Assembly: GCA_001586965.3 (NCBI GenBank)
Contig: LUCW03001409.1
Coordinates: 1 to 26,055, forward strand
Source of the DNA: Sphaeroforma sirkka
Lineage: Eukaryota; Opisthokonta; Ichthyosporea; Ichthyophonida
Direction: 5' to 3'
Length of the DNA: 26,055 nt
Part shown: positions 8,970 through 18,475 of the stretch, piece by piece
Numbering within the stretch: the first letter of the stretch is position 1
Layout of the letters: every line of letters begins with the position of its first letter
Position numbers and translations under genes: made by a program
Notes under the pieces: model-generated
What the model saw: only the letters and a program-made list of their open reading frames with translations
What the model was told of the DNA's origin: nothing
The model's database searches: none

Positions 8970-10260
8970 TTAGTATTTGGTCCAGTAACCATTTTCCGAT
9001 GTAGGCGCCTTACGTTTATTATTTGGTAAGGTAATAGCCAAAGGCTGTTCTTCATTAGTAAGTAAGTTTGAACAATTTTCTGCACTGTTGGTAAGAAGAT
9101 CAGAAAGTTTAGTCACGTAGGAAGTAGGTGGCAAATAGGGAATTTCAGATCCGTCAGGGTTTGTAGTCACTTGAGGAAACCCTTTTCGTTTATCTCGTGT
9201 GTTCTTATGTAAACGCTTATTCCATTTCTTATTAAAGATACGAAGAAAGTCGCGAGATTCACGAAATGCATCGGAGGTTAGCCAAGCTACTGTCCCATCC
9301 ATGAAACGGGTCTTGTAGTAAGTGTAGCCGTCTTCGGATGTTTTGTCAATTATATCTTTGACTTGTGACTCCATAACTGGTACATCAGAATCAAATGAGC
9401 GAGCGAATGAGAGTTCGGAGGTAGGGATACGGTGAGTGCCTAGATTGGTTGCGCTAGTACCATCAATGTTATTCACTTCGTAAGTATCACTCTTCTCATC
9501 ATGGTAGGAAATAACAAAAAGGTCCTATCGTCTTAGAAGAGAGTTCGGTAACGTTGGCGTTTCGATTTATAATGTTAACGTAATCGCCGACTTTGAACTG
9601 AACAATGTTCTTAGTGTTATTCCATCGGTCATACGCTTTAAGTAGGACGCGATTTTTTGTGCTCGAGTAAACAGGGGTAAACAACGTTCTGCATATGCTC
9701 GATCTTTTGTAGCCACGGGGTAGCGTGTTTCTCGGGCGCAGTTTTATCAAACGTTGCTTGTAATTCACTATAGCGGCCAAAGAAATAGTGAAACGGGAGT
9801 GTTCCAGTTTGAGGATTCATGCAGTTATTCATTTGAGTCTGAACCCATTTCAAATGATAAGGCCACATATCCTCAACGTCGTCTAGTGCGGTACGCAAGA
9901 GTTTCTTAAGTTCTCTATGACGTGTCTCATTTGCACCCTGCGTTTGAGGTTTGTAAGGAACACCACGCCTATGGGTCATGCCTGATACGAGTATAAGTGC
10001 CTCCATTACGTCGGTACAAAACTCACTACCGTTATCAGAACATAGTACTCGGGGAAACCGAAGTCATTAAAGACGTGATAGCATAATTCTGCCACTGTTT
10101 GTGGACGTTTGTTCGGTATTGCATAAAGCAAGTTATAGCCGGAAGCCACACATAAGAAATGACAGATATATACATCGCCAGTATGCTTGGATCGCGGGAG
10201 TTTAACCAAATCGACTATGACTCGGCGCATCGGTTGGTCTTCTGTCACACTTTTTTAGGG
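8970..10260 (-). pseudogene. Integrase core and tail of element B (frameshifted)
   Basis: The frame 10248-10006 gives the first catalytic Asp (RVIVDLVKLPRS), and 10006-9638 begins after the second Asp and carries GANETRHRELK with the catalytic Glu. The frames 9780-9499 and 9476-8970 give the C-terminal part with the chromodomain-like segment (VKDIIDK...TRFMDGTVAWLTSDAFRES). Breaks fall at about 10040, 9705, 9520 and 8995, each a one-base homopolymer or nearby indel relative to copy 1. Copy 1 is intact at all four positions, except that it has its own break near 3130. The zinc region is in the next feature upstream. Confidence 0.85.
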
Positions 10261-11353
10261 GTGCCCAACCGTATCGCTTGATCTGGTTCTTTTCACAATC
10301 AGTACAGCGTCGGTATACTTCACGTATGGTTTCTTTCAGCGCCGGGTGATCAAGCCCTGCACGAATAGCCATTTTATAAGTATGCTCATATGCTCGATGC
10401 GTTAAATTATGTATAATTTTAACTCTACTTTCGAGCTCCTCTAAGTCAGTCAGATTCTGCGTAACGCTGGCTGGATGAACCATAGTCCTGTTGGAAAGGG
10501 CAACCTCAGTATCAGGAGGGGTAGAGTCCTGAGATACATAATTGACAACATTGGATTGTTGAAGTATCTTCTTCAGTTGTTTCGCAACTCCTGGCTGTTC
10601 TTTAAGCAGCGCTTTAAGTAGTTGAGTGCGAGCTTCAGGTTCTCTTAGAGTTTTGAGTCTTTGATCCATGGCCTTAGCTAGTTCCATGTTTTTACGATCT
10701 AATGCCGTTTCAATCGGCATTACCTCGACTGCAATCTTGTTGGGTGTATGTGTTGTACGAGTCTTGAGCTTTTGTTCAAACTCTTTAGACTCCTCTAGTT
10801 TAGCTAAGAATTCGGTTGAGGGTTTCCACTTAGTGGTACCTGCAGGACCGATGCGACAAACAATGGTGTGTTTCCAAGGCGTCTTCTTAATAGAATAGGA
10901 TCCCTGATACAAGAACGTGTCGGTTTCACGGTCGACATAAATAGGTTCGTCTTGAATCATATTAATTAAATCACGTATCCATGGGTCGGAGTTACGTAAG
11001 GGACAACACAGCGTAATGGTAGATTTAGTAATATTAACATAATTTAACAACTGTGCGATAAGTTGACAAGGTGGGTTAGCCCACGCATTATGCTTTGATA
11101 AGTCAAGCTGAAATGCATCACCTTTAGGATGAGTCAACGACCTATATTCAGAAACCTGTTTGTTATGTTCTGCGGCGAACATATCAACAGTAAATGGACC
11201 CCATCGTGATTGAGCGAGGTTAAACCATTTCTTATTTAGCATCCAATCGGTTGCTAATAACTCCTTGACTGTTTTCTGGTAGTCGGGCACAAGTCGAGAG
11301 AGCATGTCAGGAAGATGGTTATGTATTCCTGGTATGTGTGTTATATTAAAAGC
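10202..11353 (-). CDS. RNase H tail, Dam-like domain, linker and integrase zinc region of B
   Basis: From 11305 a single 367-codon frame is open, and the same frame extends up to the nested insertion at 11353. Order on the minus strand: RNase H end (FNITHIPG, LPDMLSRL); Dam-like domain with WGPFTVDMFAAEHNKQ, ANPPCQ (11066-11077), ITLCCPL and a final TDTFLYQGSYSIKKTPW segment; a helical linker (MELAKAMDQRLKTLREPEA); and the integrase H2C2 zinc region (HNLTHRAYEHT, CTDCEKN). The frame is lost at about 10250, where integrase continues in another frame. This shows that the Dam-like domain is an integral part of Pol between RNase H and integrase, not a chance insertion. Its role is unknown. Confidence 0.85.
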   Translation of the reverse strand, partial: AFNITHIPGIHNHLPDMLSRLVPDYQKTVKELLATDWMLNKKWFNLAQSRWGPFTVDMFAAEHNKQVSEYRSLTHPKGDAFQLDLSKHNAWANPPCQLIAQLLNYVNITKSTITLCCPLRNSDPWIRDLINMIQDEPIYVDRETDTFLYQGSYSIKKTPWKHTIVCRIGPAGTTKWKPSTEFLAKLEESKEFEQKLKTRTTHTPNKIAVEVMPIETALDRKNMELAKAMDQRLKTLREPEARTQLLKALLKEQPGVAKQLKKILQQSNVVNYVSQDSTPPDTEVALSNRTMVHPASVTQNLTDLEELESRVKIIHNLTHRAYEHTYKMAIRAGLDHPALKETIREVYRRCTDCEKNQIKRYGWAPLKKCDRRPTDAPSHSRFG

Positions 11354-11363
11354 GAACTGGTGG

Positions 11364-11611
11364 TGTGGTCAGAACAAGTAGTACTTATATTTATTTGATT
11401 ATTTTAGGTTTATTACAAGTTTTACAGTTTATCAGAATAATCTGATAAACTGGGTTTTAGGGTTTTGCTGGTTTTACAGCACATGACTAATGACTCATTT
11501 AAGAGTCAGTCATTTTAGGATTACTGTTTATAATTACTAATAAATGAACAACGTCCCCCTCCTGAGGAGGGAGAACGTTGAGATACAGTTATCTCGCGTA
11601 TACTTACTACA
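11364..11611 (+). repeat. 5' LTR of element C (248 bp)
   Basis: It starts TGTGGTCAGAA and ends TTACTACA and matches 19853-20100 over its length with a few indels. It contains a perfect 12-bp inverted repeat with a 4-base loop (11425-11452), a TGACTC/GAGTCA pair near 11490-11510, and a GC-rich hairpin (11550-11579; CCCTCC/GGAGGG core inside AACGT/ACGTT). Identification as an LTR rests on TG...CA ends, two direct copies, and the plus-strand pol between them. Confidence 0.9.
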
Positions 11612-12890
11612 TTTTTTAACTTACCATAGAAGTTGTTAGTTTATTAGTAATTACAGAGAAAGCTACCGAATAGGAATTAGTCAGTAGCTGGCACATATTT
11701 TTTTGTTATAAGTATAACAATTGAAAGACAATGCGAACAGAGAATGTCGCATCAAATTGAACGATTTAGATTATCCGAACGGTTTAGATTGAATTGAACG
11801 ATTTAGATTGGATTAACGACGTGTGGACGACGAGGATGAAGAAAGAATCTACTAATACGAGTGAACCCGAAGAGCGAACATTCCAATCAAGCAGAACATT
11901 AACCAGGGTCAACAAGGAAAGTCTCACGACGATCAAATGACGAAATCAGACAATCAGTCAGAATCCACAGATAAGTAGTCATGTGTGAGTACAGGTAGGA
12001 AGGTTGTTTTCAGTGTGAGACAAGTACAAATCGTATTGCAAGCTAATGAGCTTAAATTGTATTTAAGAAGTTGTTAGAAGAAAGTTCTTTAGGATCCACA
12101 GTAGGGTAATAGAGATGGGAGATGTACATGGTTAGTACCGACTCGGTTAGTACGATGACGCAAAGAATCAGCGGCATACTAGATTATTTTACAAAAAGTT
12201 TTCAGAATGGGATATTAGGAAGCATACAGAGACACAAGTAAGCACCTGTGAGTTATTAGGAGCATATAAGGGTGGGGGCGCACATAACACGAACGATGCA
12301 AGTAAATACAAGGTTAAATTGTGAAAATGATATGCGAACACACTTAAATCACTAGAACTTCCAGATAAATCAGGTCAACGGAGAGGATCAACAGTATGCA
12401 CAGAAGGTGTGGTTGACGGCAGCTTAGTTTAGGAGTGCAATAACGAGCAATCGTTCTTAGATCAAGAAGCATATTCCAACAACCGCAACAGCACATGACA
12501 AGGACATCACGAGTAAGAAGAGTAAAAGAGGAGCGATGAGGGAAGTTCCCAACAGGGTCCTGCGAATAGGCCGTCATTAGGCCGGAGTAAGAGCTGGCGA
12601 GGAGTAGAACAAGAAGTGGCTCCGACTAATGAGGCACTCAACCATATGTTATTGTGGGATGAAGAGTAAGACAGCTGGTAGTGTTAGAGTATATAGACTA
12701 TCCACACTACTTATGTTAGTGTAGGAAATAAAACAGTCACGAGGGAACCCACGAGTTCCTCGGAGATCGATGTCGAGACGTTATGTGTTTGAAGGATGAA
12801 ATTTAATAGAAAATGGATATTTATATTCAGTACTCTATCAGTTCATTCGCACACATTTCTGGTTCTCCATTGACAAACAACTCACCAACC
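11612..12890 (+). other. Leader of element C; no gene seen
   Basis: This is 1.3 kb between the 5' LTR and the first plausible gag Met. No tRNA-complementary primer site is evident after the LTR. At 11640-11653 fourteen bases are perfectly complementary to LTR bases 11531-11544. A TTGTTATA/TATAACAA palindrome lies at 11703-11720, and three copies of a 14-base GAACGRTTTAGATT unit at 11759-11809. A 77-codon minus-strand frame at 12344-12577 has no recognisable content. Confidence 0.6.
11759..11809 (+). repeat. Three short direct repeats in the leader of C
   Basis: The 14-base unit GAACGRTTTAGATT occurs at 11759-11772, 11777-11790 and 11796-11809, with one G/A difference in the middle copy. The spacing is 18-19 bases. 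It could be a binding site array or slip-generated repeat. There is no other copy nearby. Confidence 0.8.
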
Positions 12891-15131
12891 ATGTCCTACC
12901 CCCGCCAAAGTCGTAGACAGCAACTCTTGAATCCTGAGCGCCGCAAGGAAGATGATATCGACCGACGTGGAACTAAACGTCGTCAGTCCCATACGGAACG
13001 CTCCGCTCCGCACTCAGGTCAGGCACTGGAGGGCAACAACAGACACATCTTGGGGCTCCACATATTATTTCCGCGGACGACAAGCAGCCACCAACAGCAA
13101 ACAAAAATGGACCTGCACAATCTGACGAGGATGTCATATTCGAGGGTGAGACCAAGGAAGTACCCAACCTGCGTGCGGACAGTAGTCAGACTTTTATTGG
13201 TGAACAGGTAGCCAGTGAAGGGCTGTCCCTCGTTCGTCTCGGGATACCCAGGGGCCTTATTTCCCAGTAATGACCCACCACGCCTCCCACCTAACAAGCG
13301 GAAGCGTCACCGGAACCGTACCAACAACAAGGAAACGGCACGGGAACAATCGTCAGCTCAGAAACTCACGGAGCTGATGACACAACAGCAGTCTCTCTTT
13401 GAAAAAATACGAACAGAGGTTACAGCGCATAAACGCCGGACGAACTACAATGGGGCCGGCCGCTAAGGAGAGTTCTTCTGACGCACACGAACGGATACAG
13501 GCAGTACCAGAGGACGAAGACAACCCTACCTTCCGAATTCAAGGCTGTGAGCGTCCGTTTTATGGACTTGGGTACAAATCACCAGGGTCAGAGGACAGTT
13601 CAACCGAGGAGGATGATACTCTGTCTGCCAGTGAGAACACACCAACTTTTCAAGAGTTCGCACATGAACAAGTATTAGCCAGACAGAATCCTCAAGGTAA
13701 GCAGGCGGTGAAGAATAGACAGGACCGATTAAGTACGAACCTGCGCCAACAACAGCAACGTCAGTGGGGCGAGAAAGAAGCGCCCAGTGAATATGTACAG
13801 ACACATAAACGACAAGAGAAGGAGACAACAGTGCCTCCGCCCACACCGGCTAGTATCGAGAAAAGGCAACAGGCGCTACACGCACGGATACTACAGTTAA
13901 GTGACGAGCTATGCCAAGCAATCGAGGAGAATAACACGGCTCGAGCTGAAGCTCTTCGGGGCGTGATTGAGACACTTCGAGCTACATTAGAGTCCCGACC
14001 GGTAGAGAAGCGTCCCGTACCTTCACCACGTACGTGGCCTGATTGGCCGTCGAACAGATACTACCTACATGATATCATGGAACGGGACACAAGAGGGCTC
14101 TCCTCGAGGCGTTCAAGAACGCACAAATCGCAGGGCTGGACGAGACTTGGAACCTTACATGGTTTCATAAGGTACTATCTTACTTCAAGGCGGAAAAGTC
14201 AACGCTGGACTACATCCGCGACAACTCTGAACGGTTGAAGACATGCACACCTCAACTACAGATCGAACAGATCTGTTCGCACGAAACACAAGCCACTGTC
14301 GATCCCGCGTTTCGCAAGTTAGCCAAGGGCCAAAGTCGGAACATGCACACTCCTCTTATGGAACAAATGACACAGCTCATGGAGAACCACAGGAGGGCAC
14401 GTGAACGGTGCCAGACAGATGCCGACTTCCAACAGAATTTAGTGAACCACTGCATTGTACAACTGTTAGAAGAAGCTCTCAACGGCCGTACGTATGAACG
14501 TACTCTACAGTTGCACCCCAAATGGCAACTGATGGAGACACACGAGCTTATACAGCTGTTGAGCCCTGACATTCAGGATGCACAGCAACGTACGGCAGCA
14601 CGTTTCCAGGGTCGCAACAACCGCGAGGGCCCGACGACCAATGGAAGCCGCGACCACACCAATAGCCGCCCCAACCTACAGACGAGTAGACGACAAACGC
14701 AGAATTGGACTCAACGGCCCCAACCTACGGTACCAACGACTTGTGCGGGGTGCCAGGCACAGGCGCCACCAGGTGGTAGGCACATCCCACGGTGTCACCA
14801 TTTCAGGGCGTCGCAAGCGGTGAGCGCAGAGGGTCGGGCAAGGCTATACGACAACAACCGTCCTTTGAGGGACGTACAATCGGTACACAGACCGTCCACA
14901 ACGTCAACCGCAGGACAGGGGCAGAATACATCCCAGACTAGAGACGTAGTTACAATACGTCCGACGCATCAAGTACAGGTGAATGCGATTACACAGGACG
15001 AAGACTTGGCTCCACCATCGGAAGCTACAGAGATTCATATCAACACGATCCTTTACGAAGACTTCGAGCACATGACGTCACCACCAAACCACACCTATGA
15101 CATGTGGGAGTCGGTAGCCGATCATGCATGA
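12891..15131 (+). CDS. Gag of element C (several frameshifts)
   Basis: This is the capsid/nucleocapsid precursor. The first Met in a sensible frame (MSYPRQSRRQQLLNPERRK, 12891) gives a basic N-terminus. An acidic stretch follows in a second frame (SDEDVIFEGETKEVPNLRAD, about 13120-13190), then Gln- and Arg-rich segments, a coiled coil (HARILQLSDELCQAIEENNTAR, about 13880-13950), and, from about 14085, a helical capsid-like part (ALLEAFKNAQIAGLDETW). The Cys/His unit CAGCQAQAPPGGRHIPRCHHF is at about 14740-14800. Frame changes fall near 13040, 13265, 13400 and 14085. The gene ends in a single TGA at 15129-15131, followed in the same frame by protease. Confidence 0.75.
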
Positions 15132-15540
15132 GAGGTGAGGGTGTCTGAGTCGGATAGGAGCTTCATATTTGTTACCACGATTGGAGCAGTGATGGCAATA
15201 CAAGACCCATTGCTGACGTCAGACAACCGAGTCTATATTCAAGTACAAATCAACGGACGTACGTTCAAAGCCTTGATAGACACGGGAGCAAATAGAAGTT
15301 GTATCTCACAGACATCCGCAGACCTCCTTGGCCGACCAATAACTCCGGCACCACCTGGGTCATTTATATATTTAGCTGACAAGGCGGTGCGAACTCCTCG
15401 ACTGGGGACGACGGAAGTGGTACCTATAAGGTACGGTACCAGAATTATCGACGGTTCATTAGAATTGATGAACTTGCCGACGGGTATAGATGTTATAGTG
15501 GGGCAAGATATGTTGAAAGGCTTTGGGCCTATACATAGGC
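15132..15540 (+). CDS. Retropepsin-like protease of element C
   Basis: The frame continues directly after the gag TGA and encodes VYIQVQINGRTFKALIDTGANRSCIS, with the classical DTG active-site triad. It is followed by IYLADKAVR, then MNLPTGIDVIVGQDML, the second conserved strand of retropepsins (ILG/IVG-type). It would cut the Gag-Pol polyprotein. The frame moves at about 15535 into the RT linker (LAPIDPTELEELLEPIPRR). No separate start codon is needed if the TGA is read through. Confidence 0.85.
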
Positions 15541-16640
15541 GGTATCCAATCGCCACTTGCACCAATAGACCCCACAGAACTAGAAGAGCTCCTCGAACCC
15601 ATACCACGCCGACAGGCACCTAACACGACGGAACCCGTCGATGTACGCCAACGGTTGGCACAGGATTTGGAAGCCAATGCAAAATTGCCGACAACGCGCG
15701 CTGTCGTCTGGAAGGGAGTGAGGTAACCATCCCAGTAACCCATGAACAAGCGTTGCAGATGCGGCGATCGGCGCGTAACTTCGTATCCGATCGATGGCTC
15801 CCTATGTGGATGAACAAGTGAAGAAGTGGTTGACGGATTTGGTAATCACGAAACGAACGACACCAACGACTGTTAATCTTCCTCTCCTTGCGGTACCGAC
15901 ATTCGATGCGGAAGGCAACGTCAAGAAGGTACGCGTGTGTTTAGACATGCGTGCCGTTAACGCGCTTATTCCTGGTGACCAGTTCCTGATCCCCAAGGCA
16001 TCAACGAACTCATATCTCGCCTCAAGAGTAAGAAGTACTACACGACGCTGGACATATCGGCTGCATACCACAGGCTGCCCATCCATCCAGACTCACAATA
16101 CTTATTTAGTTTTACACACGAACGTTATCAGTACTCGTTCACATCAACACCGTTCGGTCTTCATGTACTCACGCAGCAGTTTCAACGTACCTTGAGTACA
16201 ATACTTGATGGCTTACCGGTTCACCACTATATCGATGACATAGTTATCGCCAGTGACGGTTATGACGAACACGTTAGGACGGTGCAGAAGGTGATACAAC
16301 GCTTAACATACCACAGTTTTAAGCTTAACCCTGCCAAGTGCCACTTCGCTATCTCCGAAGTCATGATCCTAGGGAAGAAAGTATCGGCACAAGGCATTGA
16401 CATTGACCATGAAAAGCAGGCCGTTGATCGACTGGCCCACACCACAACGATACAAAGATATAGCCTCGGCGTTGGGTTTAGCAAATTACCTCCACGAACA
16501 TCTGCCTAATTTCGCGAACACGGTTGCACCCTTGCGCGAATTTTGCAAACTCAAACCAAAGGAGTTGATAGGTGATCGTTGGGAGAGAGAGACATGCACA
16601 GGCGTGGCAGGCAATGAAAGACGCAGTGGTGAATGCTGTG
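15541..16640 (+). pseudogene. Reverse transcriptase of element C (frameshifted)
   Basis: The gene copies element RNA into DNA. Motifs appear in the right order over several frames: LPLLAVPTFDAEGNVKKVRVCLDMRAVNALI (about 15880-15970), TTLDISAAYHRLPIHP with the first catalytic Asp (about 16040), the catalytic box YIDDIVIA (about 16230), LNPAKCHFAISEVMILGKKVSAQGI (about 16325-16400), and the thumb/connection region (ALGLANYLHEHLPNFANTVAPLREF, about 16465-16545). Frame changes lie near 15720, 16005, 16190, 16430 and 16580. It is recognisable Ty3/gypsy RT, not active as written. Confidence 0.85.
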
Positions 16641-17045
16641 GCGTTACACTTTCCGGTCGACGGCATTCCTCTAAACTTGGAAACCGACGCTAGCGATTAC
16701 GGTTTAGGGGAGCGCTATTCTAATGGGTCAACGGTAAGAAACATTACTTAATGTTCTTTAGTAAGACTCTGAACCATGCGCAACAGAACTACGCCACACC
16801 TATGAAGGAGTTACTGGCATTGGTATATGGACTGACACATTTCAGGGAATACTTGGATGGGCAACGGTTTGCGGTCTTCACGGACCACAAGGCCCTTGTA
16901 TATATGAACACACAGCTCAAGCTTAATCCGATGCTTCAGAGATGGCATCATATCATCGCGCCATTCAACTTTACCATATCGCATATACCAGGAGAGTCAA
17001 ATGTGCTCCCGGACATGTTAAGTAGAGTACACGAGGGGACAGCGG
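16641..17045 (+). CDS. RNase H of element C
   Basis: The RNase H start is seen as LETDASDYGLGE (about 16680), with the catalytic Asp region in a frame separate from the rest. The main part from 16751 reads FFSKTLNHAQQNYATPMKELLALVYGL, which includes the catalytic Glu, then FAVFTDHKAL with the next Asp, and the conserved C-terminal stretch FTISHIPGESNVLPDMLSRV. It degrades RNA from the RNA/DNA hybrid. From 16751 the frame runs without a break into the Dam-like domain, so the two form one protein. Confidence 0.85.
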
Positions 17046-17480
17046 AGCAGAACGAACTCGAAATAATGTATACCGACGGCTGGCAGTTATTCCCTAGTTA
17101 CTTTGAACAAGCGCAACAACACTTTGGACCGAATGACATAGATGTATTTGCGGACCCAACCAACGCTCAGCTTCCTCGGTTCTGGACGAAGGATGATGGG
17201 GAAGGAGCGTTTGCCCACGACTGGTCGATAGTCGATGGATGGATGAACCCGCCTTGGGGACAGATACACAGGATGTTACGCAAGATACGAGCCGACGGCG
17301 CACGGGCCACAGTATGTCTACCATGGGTACCAAGAGCACCATGGTTCGACCTGTTCAAGCAGTTATTGCAGACAGAACCGGTGCTGGTACCACGGACACC
17401 ACACACGTTCCTCAAGTACGCTAAGTACGCATGTGGGAAGACACCATGGGGGTCATACCGTAGTAGCACGGGTGGGTCCT
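17046..17480 (+). CDS. Dam-like domain of element C pol
   Basis: This domain continues the RNase H frame (334-codon frame 16751-17755). The sequence WQLFPSYFEQAQQHFGPNDIDVFAD is followed by QLPRFWTKDDGEGAFAHDWS, MNPPWGQ (17246-17257), a hydrophobic strand (ATVCLPWVPRAPWFDLF) and VLVPRTPHTFL. The order (start helix, DxDxxAxxxNxxxPRF-like loop, NPPW, strand, final strand) matches phage Dam and the corresponding DIRS retrotransposon domain. It keeps the aromatic NPPW form, unlike element B. Frame changes at about 17440 lead into the linker and integrase. Its methyltransferase activity is not shown by sequence alone. Confidence 0.8.
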
Positions 17481-18475
17481 CCCAATGGATTCAAACTGGA
17501 CCCGCTGTTTTCACAGCGACTTGGTTTTGCAGAACCAAAGCATACAAAATATGTCATGTGCTTAGACACAGCGCGAGAAATCTCAGTGGCACTGGCAGAT
17601 GCAGAGGGTCAACCGGCGTTTGCACAAGCGAGTCCGGCGGAGAAACAGCGTCGTACGCAACTCACGCAAGCGCAACACGAACAAGGACATCATGGGGCGG
17701 CGGACACAGTCCAACAACTTCGTCAGAACGGTCACGTTTGGCCAGGGGCACTTGAGTTAGCCACAGAAGTTAAGCGGCAATGTGGCACATGTTTGGGACA
17801 GGACACACTTCGTAAAGGTTTCCACCCGATGATTAGCATCGATGCACGCTACCCGTGGGACCATATTCAAGTGGACTACATCCCGATGCCACTGGAGTCC
17901 AGACGCAAGAACAATTATATTCTTCACGTCTTAGACATCGCCACAGGCTATTCTATCCTTCGAGCCACACCGGACAAGACAAAGGAAACCACGACACAGA
18001 CACTCATAGAGATTTTTGGCGAACATGGTTTCCCCGTAAAATCCAAACAGACATGGGGGAAGGAGTTCACCAACAAGTTAGTGGAGCTTCTGGTCCAGGA
18101 AGTGGGGATGCTACATAAGGTGTCTCCACCATATCGACCCCAAGTGCTGGGCGCGGCAGAACGACGTCACAAGGAGATTACACGTTCTATTCGGCAATGC
18201 TGTGAGGCAGTTCCCTTCGATGGGACGAACGCCTTCCGTTTACGATGCTATACCAGAACCTTCGGATATCCCGTCGCCATAAGAGTGCACCGTTTAGCGT
18301 GTACTTTGGCCGCCGCCATGTTCCGTTCGCCGATTTCACGGACGAGTTACCGGATTCTCAGCCGATGACGAATGACACCTGGGCACAACGATTAGACCAG
18401 TTACAGGGACACTATATTGCCGACCCTCCACCACATTACCAAGAAGTATACAGGCAAGCTTACGACGACATTTGA
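17481..18475 (+). pseudogene. Integrase of element C
   Basis: The 311-codon frame starting at 17433 carries an H2C2 zinc region (QAQHEQGHHGAADTVQQLRQ ... CGTCLGQD, about 17665-17805) and the core with its first Asp (WDHIQVDYIPMPLES, about 17860), followed by LDIATGYSILRATPDKTKE. The second catalytic Asp should fall in the motif T-D-x-G-K-E-F, but the text reads QTWGKEF (about 18047-18067), so that Asp is missing. The Glu is present (GAAERRHKEI, about 18150). The frame is lost after about 18215 and resumes at 18245-18475 (HKSAPFSVYFGRRHVPF). It is probably inactive as written. Confidence 0.8.

Larger units (their letters stand above)
6905..11353. repeat. Right copy of 6.9-kb-spaced direct duplication
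   Basis: This is the partner of 1-4439. It is the more natural context, because its RNase H reading frame continues, after removal of nested element C, into the RT and RNase H at 20101-21478. The left copy breaks that frame at the same point. The order left to right is gag start (shared with element A), leader with hairpins, Dam fragment, LTR, integrase, Dam-like domain and RNase H tail. Confidence 0.95.

Noticed and set aside
10668..10898. 76-aa plus-strand frame over the Dam domain
   Set aside because: It is antisense to a clearly conserved coding region and has no recognisable content.
1..11353. Simple tandem LTR array with shared LTRs
   Set aside because: The duplicated block includes sequence outside the LTR (Dam fragment, leader, gag start) and its right edge is inside RNase H, so LTR-LTR recombination alone does not explain it.
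12344..12577. 77-aa minus-strand frame in the leader of C
   Set aside because: There is no domain, it lies antisense to the element, and the composition fits chance.
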